This document shows, in pieces, positions 26,188-33,304 of a stretch of DNA of 60,244 nt. Position numbers and translations under genes: made by a program. Positions within the stretch are counted from its first letter, which is position 1, and each line of letters begins with the position of its first letter. Location: positions 1-60,244 of the forward strand of contig CAKPPF010000007.1 of NCBI GenBank assembly GCA_934177485.1, in the 5' to 3' direction. Under the pieces are notes generated by a model that saw nothing but the letters and a program-made list of their open reading frames with translations, did no database searches and had not been told where the DNA came from. The DNA is from an uncultured Clostridia bacterium (GTDB lineage: Bacteria > Bacillota > Clostridia > TANB77 > CAG-508).

Positions 26188-27069
26188 ATGGAAAAACAAA
26201 TAAAGAGCTTTTTAGAATTTTTAAAAATTGAAAAGAAAATGTCAGAAAACACACTACAATCATATGAGAGAGATGTATTACAATTTCAAAAGTATTTGAA
26301 TGAAAATAAATTAAATTATGCAAAATTAGATAAAGAAGATATAAAAGAATATTTACATCATTTGCAAGTTATTGGTAAAAAAACTTCAAGTATATCAAGA
26401 AGCTTAGCATCTATAAGATCATTTTACCAATTTGAAATAAGAAATAAAAAAGTTAAAATTAATCCTACAGAAAATGTTCAAGCTCCAAAAGTAGAAAAAC
26501 ACGCACCAAATATTTTATCTTCACAAGAGATAGAATTACTTTTAAATCAACCTAAAGATGTAGATTTAAAGGGAACTAGAGATAAAGCTATGTTAGAATT
26601 TGCATATGCTACTGGAATGAGAGTTACAGAAATAATATCATTAAATATAGAAGATGTTAATTTAGAATCCGCTTCTGTAATATGTAAATCAGAAACAAAA
26701 CAAAGAACTATACCATTAGGTTCTTTATCACTAAAAGCATTAAAAGAATACATTGATGAAGCAAGACCAATTCTTGTAAAAGACGAAAACGAAAAAGCTT
26801 TATTTGTTAACATAAATGGCAGAAGACTTACAAGACAAGGATTTTGGAAAATAATAAAGTACTATAAAGAGCAAGCACACATAACAAAAGATATTACTCC
26901 ACATGTTTTAAGACATTCATTTGCAACACACTTATTACAAAATGGAGCAGATTTAAAATCAATACAAACAATGCTTGGACATTCAGATATATCTTCAACA
27001 CAAGTTTATATGCAATTCCAAGATGATAGTATAAAAAATATTTATAGAAAAGCTCATCCAAGAGCATAA
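26188..27069 (+). CDS. xerD: Site-specific tyrosine recombinase XerD
   Basis: A 293-residue tyrosine recombinase, the normal XerD length. A SAM-like core-binding domain occupies about 1-90 and the catalytic domain carries R145, H239, R242, H265 and the nucleophile Y274 in the usual order (ATGMRVTE, HVLRHSFATHLL, LGHSD, TQVYMQ). It resolves chromosome dimers at dif. ATG 26188 is chosen because AGGGG lies 8 bases before it; an in-frame ATG at 26149 would start inside the spoIIM hairpin region. Its position between spoIIM and spoIIAA matches Bacillus, favouring XerD over an integrase. A strong terminator follows. Confidence 0.92.
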   Translation: MEKQIKSFLEFLKIEKKMSENTLQSYERDVLQFQKYLNENKLNYAKLDKEDIKEYLHHLQVIGKKTSSISRSLASIRSFYQFEIRNKKVKINPTENVQAPKVEKHAPNILSSQEIELLLNQPKDVDLKGTRDKAMLEFAYATGMRVTEIISLNIEDVNLESASVICKSETKQRTIPLGSLSLKALKEYIDEARPILVKDENEKALFVNINGRRLTRQGFWKIIKYYKEQAHITKDITPHVLRHSFATHLLQNGADLKSIQTMLGHSDISSTQVYMQFQDDSIKNIYRKAHPRA

Positions 27070-27116
27070 TTAAACAATTAAGAACAAAGCAACTTTATGT
27101 CGCTATCTATATAAGA

Positions 27117-27149
27117 AAAACCTCAAAAGGAAAATCCTTTTGAGGTTTT
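27117..27149 (+). terminator. Intrinsic terminator of xerD
   Basis: Perfect 15-base arms (27117-27131 and 27135-27149; AAAACCTCAAAAGGA and complement) with a three-base loop and TTTTCTT lie 47 bases after the stop. Confidence 0.85.
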
Positions 27150-27260
27150 CTTATTATATAGAAAAAATCGTAGATTTTTACGTATATAACAAGGTTAAGT
27201 TACCTTGGGCAGTGCATATTTGCGAAGCAAAATGCACATGTGGCGAAGCCACTTTTCTTA
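27150..27260. repeat. Array of small hairpins between xerD and spoIIAA
   Basis: This part of the 390-base gap holds, in order, a decayed AAAAATC-GTA-GATTTTT repeat (about 27163-27180), AAGGT/ACCTT arms (27191-27206), a GTGCAT...TTTGC stem closing on GAA (27212-27237), and the GTGGC-GAA-GCCAC repeat (27239-27259), the last identical over 21 bases to part of 19361-19381. A frame of 70 codons open across it is not a gene. The rest of the gap carries the spoIIA control region. Confidence 0.6.
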
Positions 27261-27352
27261 TATAATAGGAAATTTTTCTTATTTGTTCTTCAATAGTTAT
27301 ATGAGATATGTACAAGACCTACATATACATACTAGCCCGAAAAATCAGTATT

Positions 27353-27364
27353 TTTTGTCGAAAA
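27353..27364 (+). promoter_or_regulatory. Candidate Spo0A box upstream of spoIIAA
   Basis: TTTTGTCGAAAA contains the full seven-base 0A box TGTCGAA (27356-27362). It lies about 100 bases before the spoIIAA start and 40 bases upstream of a -35 element. In Bacillus and Clostridium the spoIIA operon is activated by phosphorylated Spo0A. A single seven-base match occurs by chance several times in a window like this, so the position is what carries the weight. Confidence 0.6.
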
Positions 27365-27401
27365 CTTCTTATATTTCGCTAAAACTTCTCAAGTTTTGCT
27401 A

Positions 27402-27430
27402 TTGGAAAATAATGTAAATAGATATATAAT
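27402..27430 (+). promoter_or_regulatory. Probable spoIIA operon promoter
   Basis: TTGGAA (27402-27407) and TATAAT (27425-27430) are separated by 17 bases, giving a predicted start near 27437, just before AAGGAGG at 27444. The hexamers look like sigma-A; in Bacillus the operon is read by sigma-H, and no convincing sigma-H pair was found here. Confidence 0.6.
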
Positions 27431-27459
27431 TTAAAAAAATACTAAGGAGGGATATAAAG

Positions 27460-27780
27460 TTGGAAGTTACTTATATTAAAGAACAGAATACTATTATATT
27501 TAAAATAACGGAAGAGTTAGATCATCATATAGTAGAAAAACTAAGGAGGATAGCGGATTATGAAATTGAAAGACATATTCCTAGAAAGGTTATATTTGAT
27601 TTTAATAATGTTTCTTTTATGGACAGTGCGGGCATAGGGCTTATATTAGGAAGATATAAGAATGTAACTATGTTAGGTGGAGAATTAGAGCTAAAAAATG
27701 CTAGTAAGTCAGTGGAAAAAATATTAAAAATGAGTGGTGTAACTAAATTAATAAAAATTAATAGAGAGGAGTGTGCATAA
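27460..27780 (+). CDS. spoIIAA: Anti-sigma F factor antagonist
   Basis: A 106-residue single STAS-domain protein. The phosphorylation-site serine is S56 in FMDSAGIGLILGRY, the hallmark of SpoIIAA. Unphosphorylated SpoIIAA binds SpoIIAB and frees sigma F in the forespore. Translation starts at TTG 27460, 9 bases after AAGGAGG. The stop is directly followed by the spoIIAB ATG, so the two are coupled. A Spo0A box and a promoter lie upstream. Confidence 0.95.
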   Translation: MEVTYIKEQNTIIFKITEELDHHIVEKLRRIADYEIERHIPRKVIFDFNNVSFMDSAGIGLILGRYKNVTMLGGELELKNASKSVEKILKMSGVTKLIKINREECA

Positions 27781-28257
27781 ATGATAAGTAAATATGATAA
27801 TGAAATGAACCTAGAATTTTTAAGCAAGTCTTGTAATGAAGCTTTTGCTAGGATCGCTGTAGCTGCTTTTGCTTCTCAACTAGACCCGACAATTGAAGAA
27901 ATTGCAGACATAAAAACAGCAGTATCAGAAGCCGTTACCAATAGTATAATTCATGGATATGAAAATACAGTAGGGTTAGTAAAAATACATTGCATGATAG
28001 AAAATAATTCAATAATAATAGAAATATCAGACTCGGGAATAGGCATTGAAGATATAAATACTGCTAAAGAGCCTTTGTATACTTCAAAACCAGATTTAGA
28101 AAGATCTGGAATGGGATTTACCATAATGCAAAGCTTTATGGATGAATTAAATATAGAATCAGTTGTAAATTTAGGTACAAAAATAACAATGAAAAAGAAT
28201 ATAAAACATATAACAAAAGAAAGCAATATACAAAAAAATATATCTATTACTGCCTAA
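27781..28257 (+). CDS. spoIIAB: Anti-sigma F factor, serine kinase
   Basis: A 158-residue GHKL-fold kinase. The N box is VSEAVTNSIIHGYEN, the G1 box SDSGIGIED, and a second glycine motif SGMGFTIM follows. SpoIIAB binds and inhibits sigma F and inactivates SpoIIAA by phosphorylating its serine. The C-terminus extends about ten residues past the fold (ESNIQKNISITA). It begins at the base after the spoIIAA stop and lies 14 bases before sigF, in the conserved order spoIIAA-spoIIAB-sigF. Confidence 0.95.
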   Translation: MISKYDNEMNLEFLSKSCNEAFARIAVAAFASQLDPTIEEIADIKTAVSEAVTNSIIHGYENTVGLVKIHCMIENNSIIIEISDSGIGIEDINTAKEPLYTSKPDLERSGMGFTIMQSFMDELNIESVVNLGTKITMKKNIKHITKESNIQKNISITA

Positions 28258-28271
28258 TAGAAAGGAGTAAT

Positions 28272-28997
28272 ATGTATTGCAATAATGGAAAGTATATTCA
28301 ATTAGCACAAAATAATAATGAAGAAGCAATGGAAATGCTTATAAAAAATAATTCTGGATTAATATGGAGCATTGTAAGAAGATTTACAGGAAGAGGGTAT
28401 GAAACAGAAGATTTATACCAAATTGGATGTATTGGACTAATTAAAGCAATTAAAAGGTTTGATATAAATTTAGATGTACAATTGTCTACATATGCTGTGC
28501 CATATATAATGGGAGAAATAAAAAGATTTATACGTGATGATGGAATAATAAAAATAAGCAGACAGACTAAAGAATTATCTGTAAAAATTAAACAAATTCA
28601 AAATGATTATATGAATAAACTAGGAGAAGAAATTCCTATTAATTTAATTGCAGACAAGCTTAACATTTCAAAAGAAGAAGTTGCAGCAGCAATAGAATCT
28701 ACACAGAATGTAAATTCAATATATAATATTGAAGCTCCTGACGGAAGTGACGATAGAATGTTAATTGATAAGATTTCGGATAATAATGATGAATACAATA
28801 AATTAGTAGATGAAATGACACTAAAAGACATAATTAATAATTTAGACAAAAAAGAAAAGGAAGTTATATTATTAAGATTTTATAAGGAACAAACACAAAG
28901 TCAGGTTGGAAAAATTTTAGGAATAACGCAAGTTCAAGTATCAAGAATAGAAAAAAGGGTTTTGGAAAAAATGAAATTAAAGTTGGAGGCAGTATGA
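28272..28997 (+). CDS. sigF: Sporulation sigma factor F
   Basis: A 241-residue sigma-70-family protein of the SigF/SigG group. Region 2 contains YETEDLYQIGCIGLIKAIKR and STYAVPYIMGEIKRF, region 3 lies around ISRQTKELSVKI, and region 4 has the helix-turn-helix QSQVGKILGITQVQVSRIEK. It directs early forespore transcription. Its place behind spoIIAA and spoIIAB fixes it as sigF rather than sigG. AAAGGAG lies just before the ATG. Its last bases overlap the spoIID start by four bases (ATGA), an unusual direct coupling of sigF to spoIID. Confidence 0.95.
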   Translation: MYCNNGKYIQLAQNNNEEAMEMLIKNNSGLIWSIVRRFTGRGYETEDLYQIGCIGLIKAIKRFDINLDVQLSTYAVPYIMGEIKRFIRDDGIIKISRQTKELSVKIKQIQNDYMNKLGEEIPINLIADKLNISKEEVAAAIESTQNVNSIYNIEAPDGSDDRMLIDKISDNNDEYNKLVDEMTLKDIINNLDKKEKEVILLRFYKEQTQSQVGKILGITQVQVSRIEKRVLEKMKLKLEAV

Positions 28998-29980
28998 AAA
29001 AAAGCTTTATAATAATTTTAATAGTTATATTATTTATTTTCTTAATTCCATTAATATTTACAAATAAGCGAGTAGTAGATACAAGTACAAATAATAACAT
29101 TGACTTAGAAGTAGTAGATTTTAATTATTCTGAATACTCAGAAATAAAATTACTACATAAAGATACAGATGAAGTAGAGGAAGTTAAATTAGATGATTAC
29201 ATTGCGTGTGTTGTATCTGCAGAAATGCCGGTAAGTTATGAATTAGAAGCGTTAAAAGCACAAGCAATAGTGGCAAGAACATATACAATATATAAAATAA
29301 CTACATCAAAAAAACACGATAATGCAGATATATGTGATAAGAGTACTTGCTGTCAAGCATGGATTTCTAAAGAAAATAGATTAAAAAGATGGAAAGAAAG
29401 TGATGCTCAAAATAATTGGAATAAAATAATAAGGGCTGTAAATGAAACTGCTGGTAAGATTGTTACATATAATAATAAACCTATAAATGCTTTTTTTCAT
29501 GCCAACAGTGGTGGAAAAACAGAAATACCTTTTTATGTGTGGGGAGGAAGTGGGTATCCATATTTACAGGTAGTAGAAACATCAGGAGAAGATGCATATT
29601 CACAATATAGTTCTGAAGCAGAATTTACAAAAGAAGAATTAGAGAAAAAAATAAGAGAAAAACATTCAGATTTTGAAATTGATTTAGAAGAAAATGATTG
29701 CATAGAAATAAAAGAAAGAGATAATAGTAATAGAGTAGTTACTGTAAAAATAGGTAATTTAAATTTGTCTGGGGTAGAAACAAGAACTTTGTTAGGACTA
29801 AGGTCTGCAAATTTTACTGTTGATATTTCAAATAATAAAGTGAACTTTAAAGTAATTGGCTATGGACATGGTGTTGGAATGAGTCAAACTGGAGCAGATG
29901 CTCTTGCAAAACAAGGAAAAAACTGTGAGGAAATAATAAAACATTTTTACTCGGGAGTTGAAATAAAGGATAAATTTTAA
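28994..29980 (+). CDS. spoIID: Stage II sporulation protein D
   Basis: A 328-residue protein with an N-terminal membrane anchor (about 4-24) and a SpoIID/LytB domain. Key blocks are SAEMPVSYELEALKAQAIVA with the catalytic glutamate, HANSGGKTE, and the C-terminal YGHGVGMSQTGADALA. SpoIID is a lytic transglycosylase that acts with SpoIIM and SpoIIP during engulfment. GGAGG lies in the end of sigF and the ATG overlaps its stop, so spoIID is the fourth gene of the spoIIA operon here. In Clostridioides it is instead described next to spoIIQ; here spoIIQ is 2 kb downstream. Confidence 0.93.
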   Translation: MKKSFIIILIVILFIFLIPLIFTNKRVVDTSTNNNIDLEVVDFNYSEYSEIKLLHKDTDEVEEVKLDDYIACVVSAEMPVSYELEALKAQAIVARTYTIYKITTSKKHDNADICDKSTCCQAWISKENRLKRWKESDAQNNWNKIIRAVNETAGKIVTYNNKPINAFFHANSGGKTEIPFYVWGGSGYPYLQVVETSGEDAYSQYSSEAEFTKEELEKKIREKHSDFEIDLEENDCIEIKERDNSNRVVTVKIGNLNLSGVETRTLLGLRSANFTVDISNNKVNFKVIGYGHGVGMSQTGADALAKQGKNCEEIIKHFYSGVEIKDKF

Positions 29981-29994
29981 TTTATAAAAAAATT

Positions 29995-30024
29995 TTGACA
30001 TTATAATTAGATTTGTGCTATATT
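29995..30024 (+). promoter_or_regulatory. Promoter of the broken M29 aminopeptidase
   Basis: TTGACA (29995-30000) and TATATT (30019-30024) are 18 bases apart, with TGC forming an extended -10. The promoter looks intact although the gene it served is broken. A 6-base inverted repeat AGATTA/TAATCT lies just downstream of it. Confidence 0.55.
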
Positions 30025-30081
30025 TAGATTAACGTGTAAGATTAATCTGGATAATATATAAAATTATAATGGGAGAGAATA

Positions 30082-30404
30082 ATGAAAGATTTAAGAATTG
30101 AAAAATTAGCTAATAATATTTTGAATTATTCAGTAAAGTTAAAAAAGATGAAAGTGTGCTGATTGAATTGTTAGGAGAGGGGGCTTTACCTCTTGGAAAA
30201 GAATTAATAAGGCAAGCAGAAGAATTAGGAGCTAAGCCATATTTTAATATTATAAATTACGAAATGTTAAGAACATTTTTTGAAAAGGCCACCGAAGAAC
30301 AGATAAAAATGTATGCTAAACATGATGTTCAAAGAATGAGGGATATGGATTCTTATATAGGAATATGGAGAAAAAATAATATTAATAGAAAAATTATGGC
30401 TTAA
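30082..30404 (+). pseudogene. M29-family aminopeptidase (PepS/AmpS-like), frameshifted and truncated
   Basis: ATG 30082 follows GGGAGAG and reads MKDLRIEKLANNILNYSVKL, the typical beginning of an M29 thermophilic-type aminopeptidase. At an A-run (30141-30146) one A appears to be missing: the original frame stops within nine codons, while the +1 frame continues the family sequence (DESVLIELLGEGALPLGKEL, then PYFNIINYEML and MRDMDSYIGI). It ends at 30404 after about 107 residues, whereas intact members have about 370-410 residues and their metal ligands lie in the missing part. The gene is therefore dead even if the frameshift is a sequencing error. Confidence 0.8.
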
Positions 30405-30494
30405 CACATACTGAATATTAGAATATAATGATTTCTTAGCTTAATTTGAGAAATTTTTATATGAATTAAATTTTAATAAAAAAGGGAGGAAAAA

Positions 30495-31919
30495 ATGAAA
30501 AAAACAAAAATTGTATGTAGCATAGGACCATCTAGTAGCTCAGTGCCTGTAATGACAGAAATGGTAAAAAATGGTATGAATGTTGCACGTATTAATTGTT
30601 CTCATGCAAAAAAAGAAGATAAAGTAGAGGTTACAAAGGTAGTTCAAGAAGTTAGAAAAATTACAGGAATGCCTATTCCAATCATGTACGATACTAAGGG
30701 ACCAGAATTTAGAAATGGTGTTTTAGAAAATGACGGAATAAAATTGGTAGAAGGAAAAACAATCAAAATAGTAAAAGAAAATGTTGTTGGGAATGAAGAA
30801 AGGTTTACAGTAAATCATCCTGAAGCACTAGATTCTTTAAAAATTGGATCAATTATTTTATTGCAAAATGGATTAATGAAAGTAGAAGTAAGTGCGATAG
30901 ATTTAGATGAGAAAGGCAATAGAACAGGTGTAACTTGTAAAATAATTAATGGTGGAACATTAGGAAGTAAAAAAAGTTTATGTACTCCTGGAATACATTT
31001 AAATATTCCTTTTATTAGCGATATAGATAGAGAAGATCTAGTATTTGCTTGTAAAAATGATTGCGATTTCTTATCATTATCATTTGTAACCAAAAAAGAA
31101 GATGTATTACAAGTAAAAGAAATATTAAAAGAAAATAATAGGGAAGATATAAAATTAATATCAAAAATAGAAAGTCAAACAGGATTTGATAAATTAGATG
31201 AGATTATTGATATTAGTGATGGAATAATGGTTGGACGTGGAGACTTAGGTGATGAAATTCAAATAGGTAAATTGTTAGAATATCAAAAGCATATTATAAG
31301 AAGGTGTAGAGAAGAAGGTAAAGTTGTAATAGTTGCAACAGAAATGATGGAATCTATGATAAAAAATGCAAGACCTACTAGAGCTGAAGTTAGTGACGTA
31401 GCTAATGCAGTTTTAGATGGAACAGATGCGATTATGTTATCAGGAGAAACAACAATTGGAAAATATCCAATAGAAGTTGTTAGATTTATGGGAGAAATTG
31501 CAGATTATACAGAAAAATATTATGATTATAGCAAGAATTTTGATGTTAAATTTAAAGGTGACATATATTCAGTATTGGCAAGGAGTGTTGTTGGAGCAAC
31601 TAATAATTTTGATATTAAATTAATTGTGGTATCAGATAAAAATATAGAACTTGCTAAACAAATTAGTAATTTAAAACCAAAATCATTAATAATAGTTGCT
31701 ACTGAAAATACTAAACTTGCTAATTCACTTGCATTTAATTATGGAATATATTCTTTGAATATAGATAGTAATTTATCAATAGAAAAAATTACTGAATTAA
31801 TTAAAGAAGAGTCTAATAATATTATTGAACTAAATAAAAATGATAATATAATTTTTGCAGGAGATATAATACAAAATAATAAAGAAATAAAATGTGTAAT
31901 GAAAATTGAGAAAATATAA
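30495..31919 (+). CDS. pyk: Pyruvate kinase
   Basis: A 474-residue pyruvate kinase. Signatures: KTKIVCSIGPSS at the start, NVARINCSHA, the K+/Mg2+ site MYDTKGPEFRNG, the active-site segment ISKIESQTG, GIMVGRGDLGDEI, and ARPTRAEVSDVANAVLDG ending in AIMLSGETTIG. The extra C-terminal phosphohistidine domain of some Bacillus enzymes is absent. It converts phosphoenolpyruvate and ADP to pyruvate and ATP. GGGAGG precedes the ATG. It sits between the aminopeptidase remnant and spoIIQ, an odd metabolic insert in a sporulation block; no phosphofructokinase gene is beside it. Confidence 0.96.
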   Translation: MKKTKIVCSIGPSSSSVPVMTEMVKNGMNVARINCSHAKKEDKVEVTKVVQEVRKITGMPIPIMYDTKGPEFRNGVLENDGIKLVEGKTIKIVKENVVGNEERFTVNHPEALDSLKIGSIILLQNGLMKVEVSAIDLDEKGNRTGVTCKIINGGTLGSKKSLCTPGIHLNIPFISDIDREDLVFACKNDCDFLSLSFVTKKEDVLQVKEILKENNREDIKLISKIESQTGFDKLDEIIDISDGIMVGRGDLGDEIQIGKLLEYQKHIIRRCREEGKVVIVATEMMESMIKNARPTRAEVSDVANAVLDGTDAIMLSGETTIGKYPIEVVRFMGEIADYTEKYYDYSKNFDVKFKGDIYSVLARSVVGATNNFDIKLIVVSDKNIELAKQISNLKPKSLIIVATENTKLANSLAFNYGIYSLNIDSNLSIEKITELIKEESNNIIELNKNDNIIFAGDIIQNNKEIKCVMKIEKI

Positions 31920-31973
31920 AAAATTTTTTTTGGGTGCTTAATTTCTAATCTATATCTTTAAATTATAATTTTT

Positions 31974-32001
31974 GTATAAATTTTCATAAAAAGGAAATAC
32001 T
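31974..32001 (+). promoter_or_regulatory. Candidate sigma-F promoter of spoIIQ
   Basis: GTATA (31974-31978) and GGAAATACT (31993-32001) fit the sigma-F elements GYATA and GGnnAnAnT. The gap is 14 bases, one less than the usual 15-16. The elements end 29 bases before the spoIIQ ATG, and spoIIQ is a sigma-F target in Bacillus and Clostridioides. Confidence 0.5.
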
Positions 32002-32030
32002 TTATATATCAAAACATTTAGGAGGTTTTT

Positions 32031-32807
32031 ATGAGAAGAGATAATAGAGCCAAAACACATTCTTATACATCAATATATATAACTGCTGGTGTGTTAATAT
32101 TAGCAATTGCAACATTTATTATTACATTTGTTTTATATTCAAATAAATTAGATAAGGACATGTATTCATTGGATTCTGAATATTTAGCACAGTATACAAC
32201 TAATACTACTAATACAGAAAATACAAAAACTGAACAAGCAAGTTCCTCAATAGGAAAAAAGGTTAATGAAGTACAGAATAATAATACAAAAACAGAAAAC
32301 AATACTAATAAAGAAAATGAAGAAAATGAAACTAAAGAAATAGCTAATGAGGTAAAAAAAGAAAATAAACAAGAAAGTAATAAAAAGGAAAAAGATCCAA
32401 CTTTTTCGTTACCAATAGAGGGAGAACTATTAAAGGAATTTGCTAAAGATAATTTAGTTTATTCTGAAACATTAAAAGAGTGGACTACACATTTAGGAAT
32501 TGATATTAAAGCAGAAAAAGCAACTGTGGTTAAGGCATCTGCTAACGGAACTATAAAGTATATAAAAAATGATCCAAGATATGGTTTATCCATAATAATA
32601 GAACATACAAATGGATTCCAAACCCTATATGCAAACTTACTTACAACAGAGTTTGTATCTGAAGGAGAAAAAGTAAAAGCAGGTCAAACAATTGCAACTG
32701 TTGGAGAAAGTGGAGTATATGAAATAGTAGATGAGTCTCATCTTCATTTTGAAATAATAAAAGATAACGAAAATGTAAACCCATTGGACTATGTAAAATT
32801 TGAATAA
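32031..32807 (+). CDS. spoIIQ: SpoIIQ-type membrane-anchored M23 peptidase
   Basis: A 258-residue protein: one membrane helix at about 17-37, a low-complexity Glu/Lys/Asn/Thr linker at 50-125, and a LytM/M23 domain from about 130. The zinc motif HxxxD is H154-D158 (THLGID) and HxH is H237-H239 in HLHFE, so the site looks complete, as in Clostridia SpoIIQ and unlike Bacillus, where SpoIIQ has lost a ligand. It is made in the forespore and pairs with SpoIIIAH across the septum. AGGAGG precedes the ATG and a sigma-F-like promoter lies upstream. Without the sporulation context it could be another M23 endopeptidase. Confidence 0.85.
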   Translation: MRRDNRAKTHSYTSIYITAGVLILAIATFIITFVLYSNKLDKDMYSLDSEYLAQYTTNTTNTENTKTEQASSSIGKKVNEVQNNNTKTENNTNKENEENETKEIANEVKKENKQESNKKEKDPTFSLPIEGELLKEFAKDNLVYSETLKEWTTHLGIDIKAEKATVVKASANGTIKYIKNDPRYGLSIIIEHTNGFQTLYANLLTTEFVSEGEKVKAGQTIATVGESGVYEIVDESHLHFEIIKDNENVNPLDYVKFE

Positions 32808-32828
32808 TTAATTTAAATATGATATAAT
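32800..32828 (+). promoter_or_regulatory. Sigma-A promoter overlapping the end of spoIIQ
   Basis: TTGAAT (32800-32805) and TATAAT (32823-32828) are 17 bases apart, with the -35 inside the last codons of spoIIQ. It serves the small gene at 32882. Confidence 0.65.
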
Positions 32829-32881
32829 ATAACTTACAGAAACTGCATTTAGAGCAAAAAAATAACAAGGAGGTTATGAAA

Positions 32882-33190
32882 ATGCGCTCTGTAGGAGCAA
32901 TATCCCGTGGTTTTATTTTACCAAACGGAGAAGTTGCTAGAAAAGGAACACAGCATGATGATATCGCAATGGAATATATTTGCGATCAAAAGCTGCAGTC
33001 CCAGTACGACAAATCTAAATACAATGATCTTTGCGACTTTATGGTCTATGAATTAAAGGCTATAAAAGTTGGGTGCAACAAAGGGAGTAATCCAAAGATT
33101 ATAACTTATGTTAAAGATCTTATGATACCGGAACAATGGGTATACATTGAGTATTACCAAAGTCAAGGTTATCACTTAGATGCGTTGTAA
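32882..33190 (+). CDS. Hypothetical cytoplasmic protein, 102 aa
   Basis: Not recognised. ATG 32882 is chosen over ATG 32876 because AAGGAGG at 32867-32873 is only two bases from the latter and 8 from the former. The protein has no membrane segment. It opens MRSVGAISRGFILPNGE and ends with an aromatic stretch (QWVYIEYYQSQGYH); three cysteines are present. G+C is about 36% over 300 bases, above most of the window, and codons such as GAC, TCC and CAG are more frequent. It has its own promoter and a strong terminator, so it is an independent unit, probably well expressed. Confidence 0.7.
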   Translation: MRSVGAISRGFILPNGEVARKGTQHDDIAMEYICDQKLQSQYDKSKYNDLCDFMVYELKAIKVGCNKGSNPKIITYVKDLMIPEQWVYIEYYQSQGYHLDAL

Positions 33191-33200
33191 GAAATGTTTT

Positions 33201-33241
33201 AAGAAAAATGGAAGATGCTTGTTGTGTCTTCCATTTTTCTT
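33201..33241 (+). terminator. Intrinsic terminator before uvrA
   Basis: Perfect 15-base arms AAGAAAAATGGAAGA (33201-33215) and complement (33227-33241) with an 11-base loop, ending TTTTTCTT, 10 bases after the stop. Confidence 0.85.
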
Positions 33242-33252
33242 ACATTTCTTTA

Positions 33253-33281
33253 TTGACACATACAAACTTTTGTTTTATAAT
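33253..33281 (+). promoter_or_regulatory. Consensus sigma-A promoter of uvrA
   Basis: Perfect TTGACA (33253-33258) and TATAAT (33276-33281) with a 17-base gap. Start is predicted near 33288, leaving a leader of under 20 bases. No LexA (Cheo) box of the GAAC-N4-GTTC type was seen next to it. Confidence 0.85.
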
Positions 33282-33304
33282 ACATATATTGATGGGGGAA
33301 TATT

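Noticed and set aside
27205..27417. Open frame of 70 codons between xerD and spoIIAA
   Set aside because: It lies over an array of hairpin repeats and the spoIIA control region, has no binding site and no protein-like composition.
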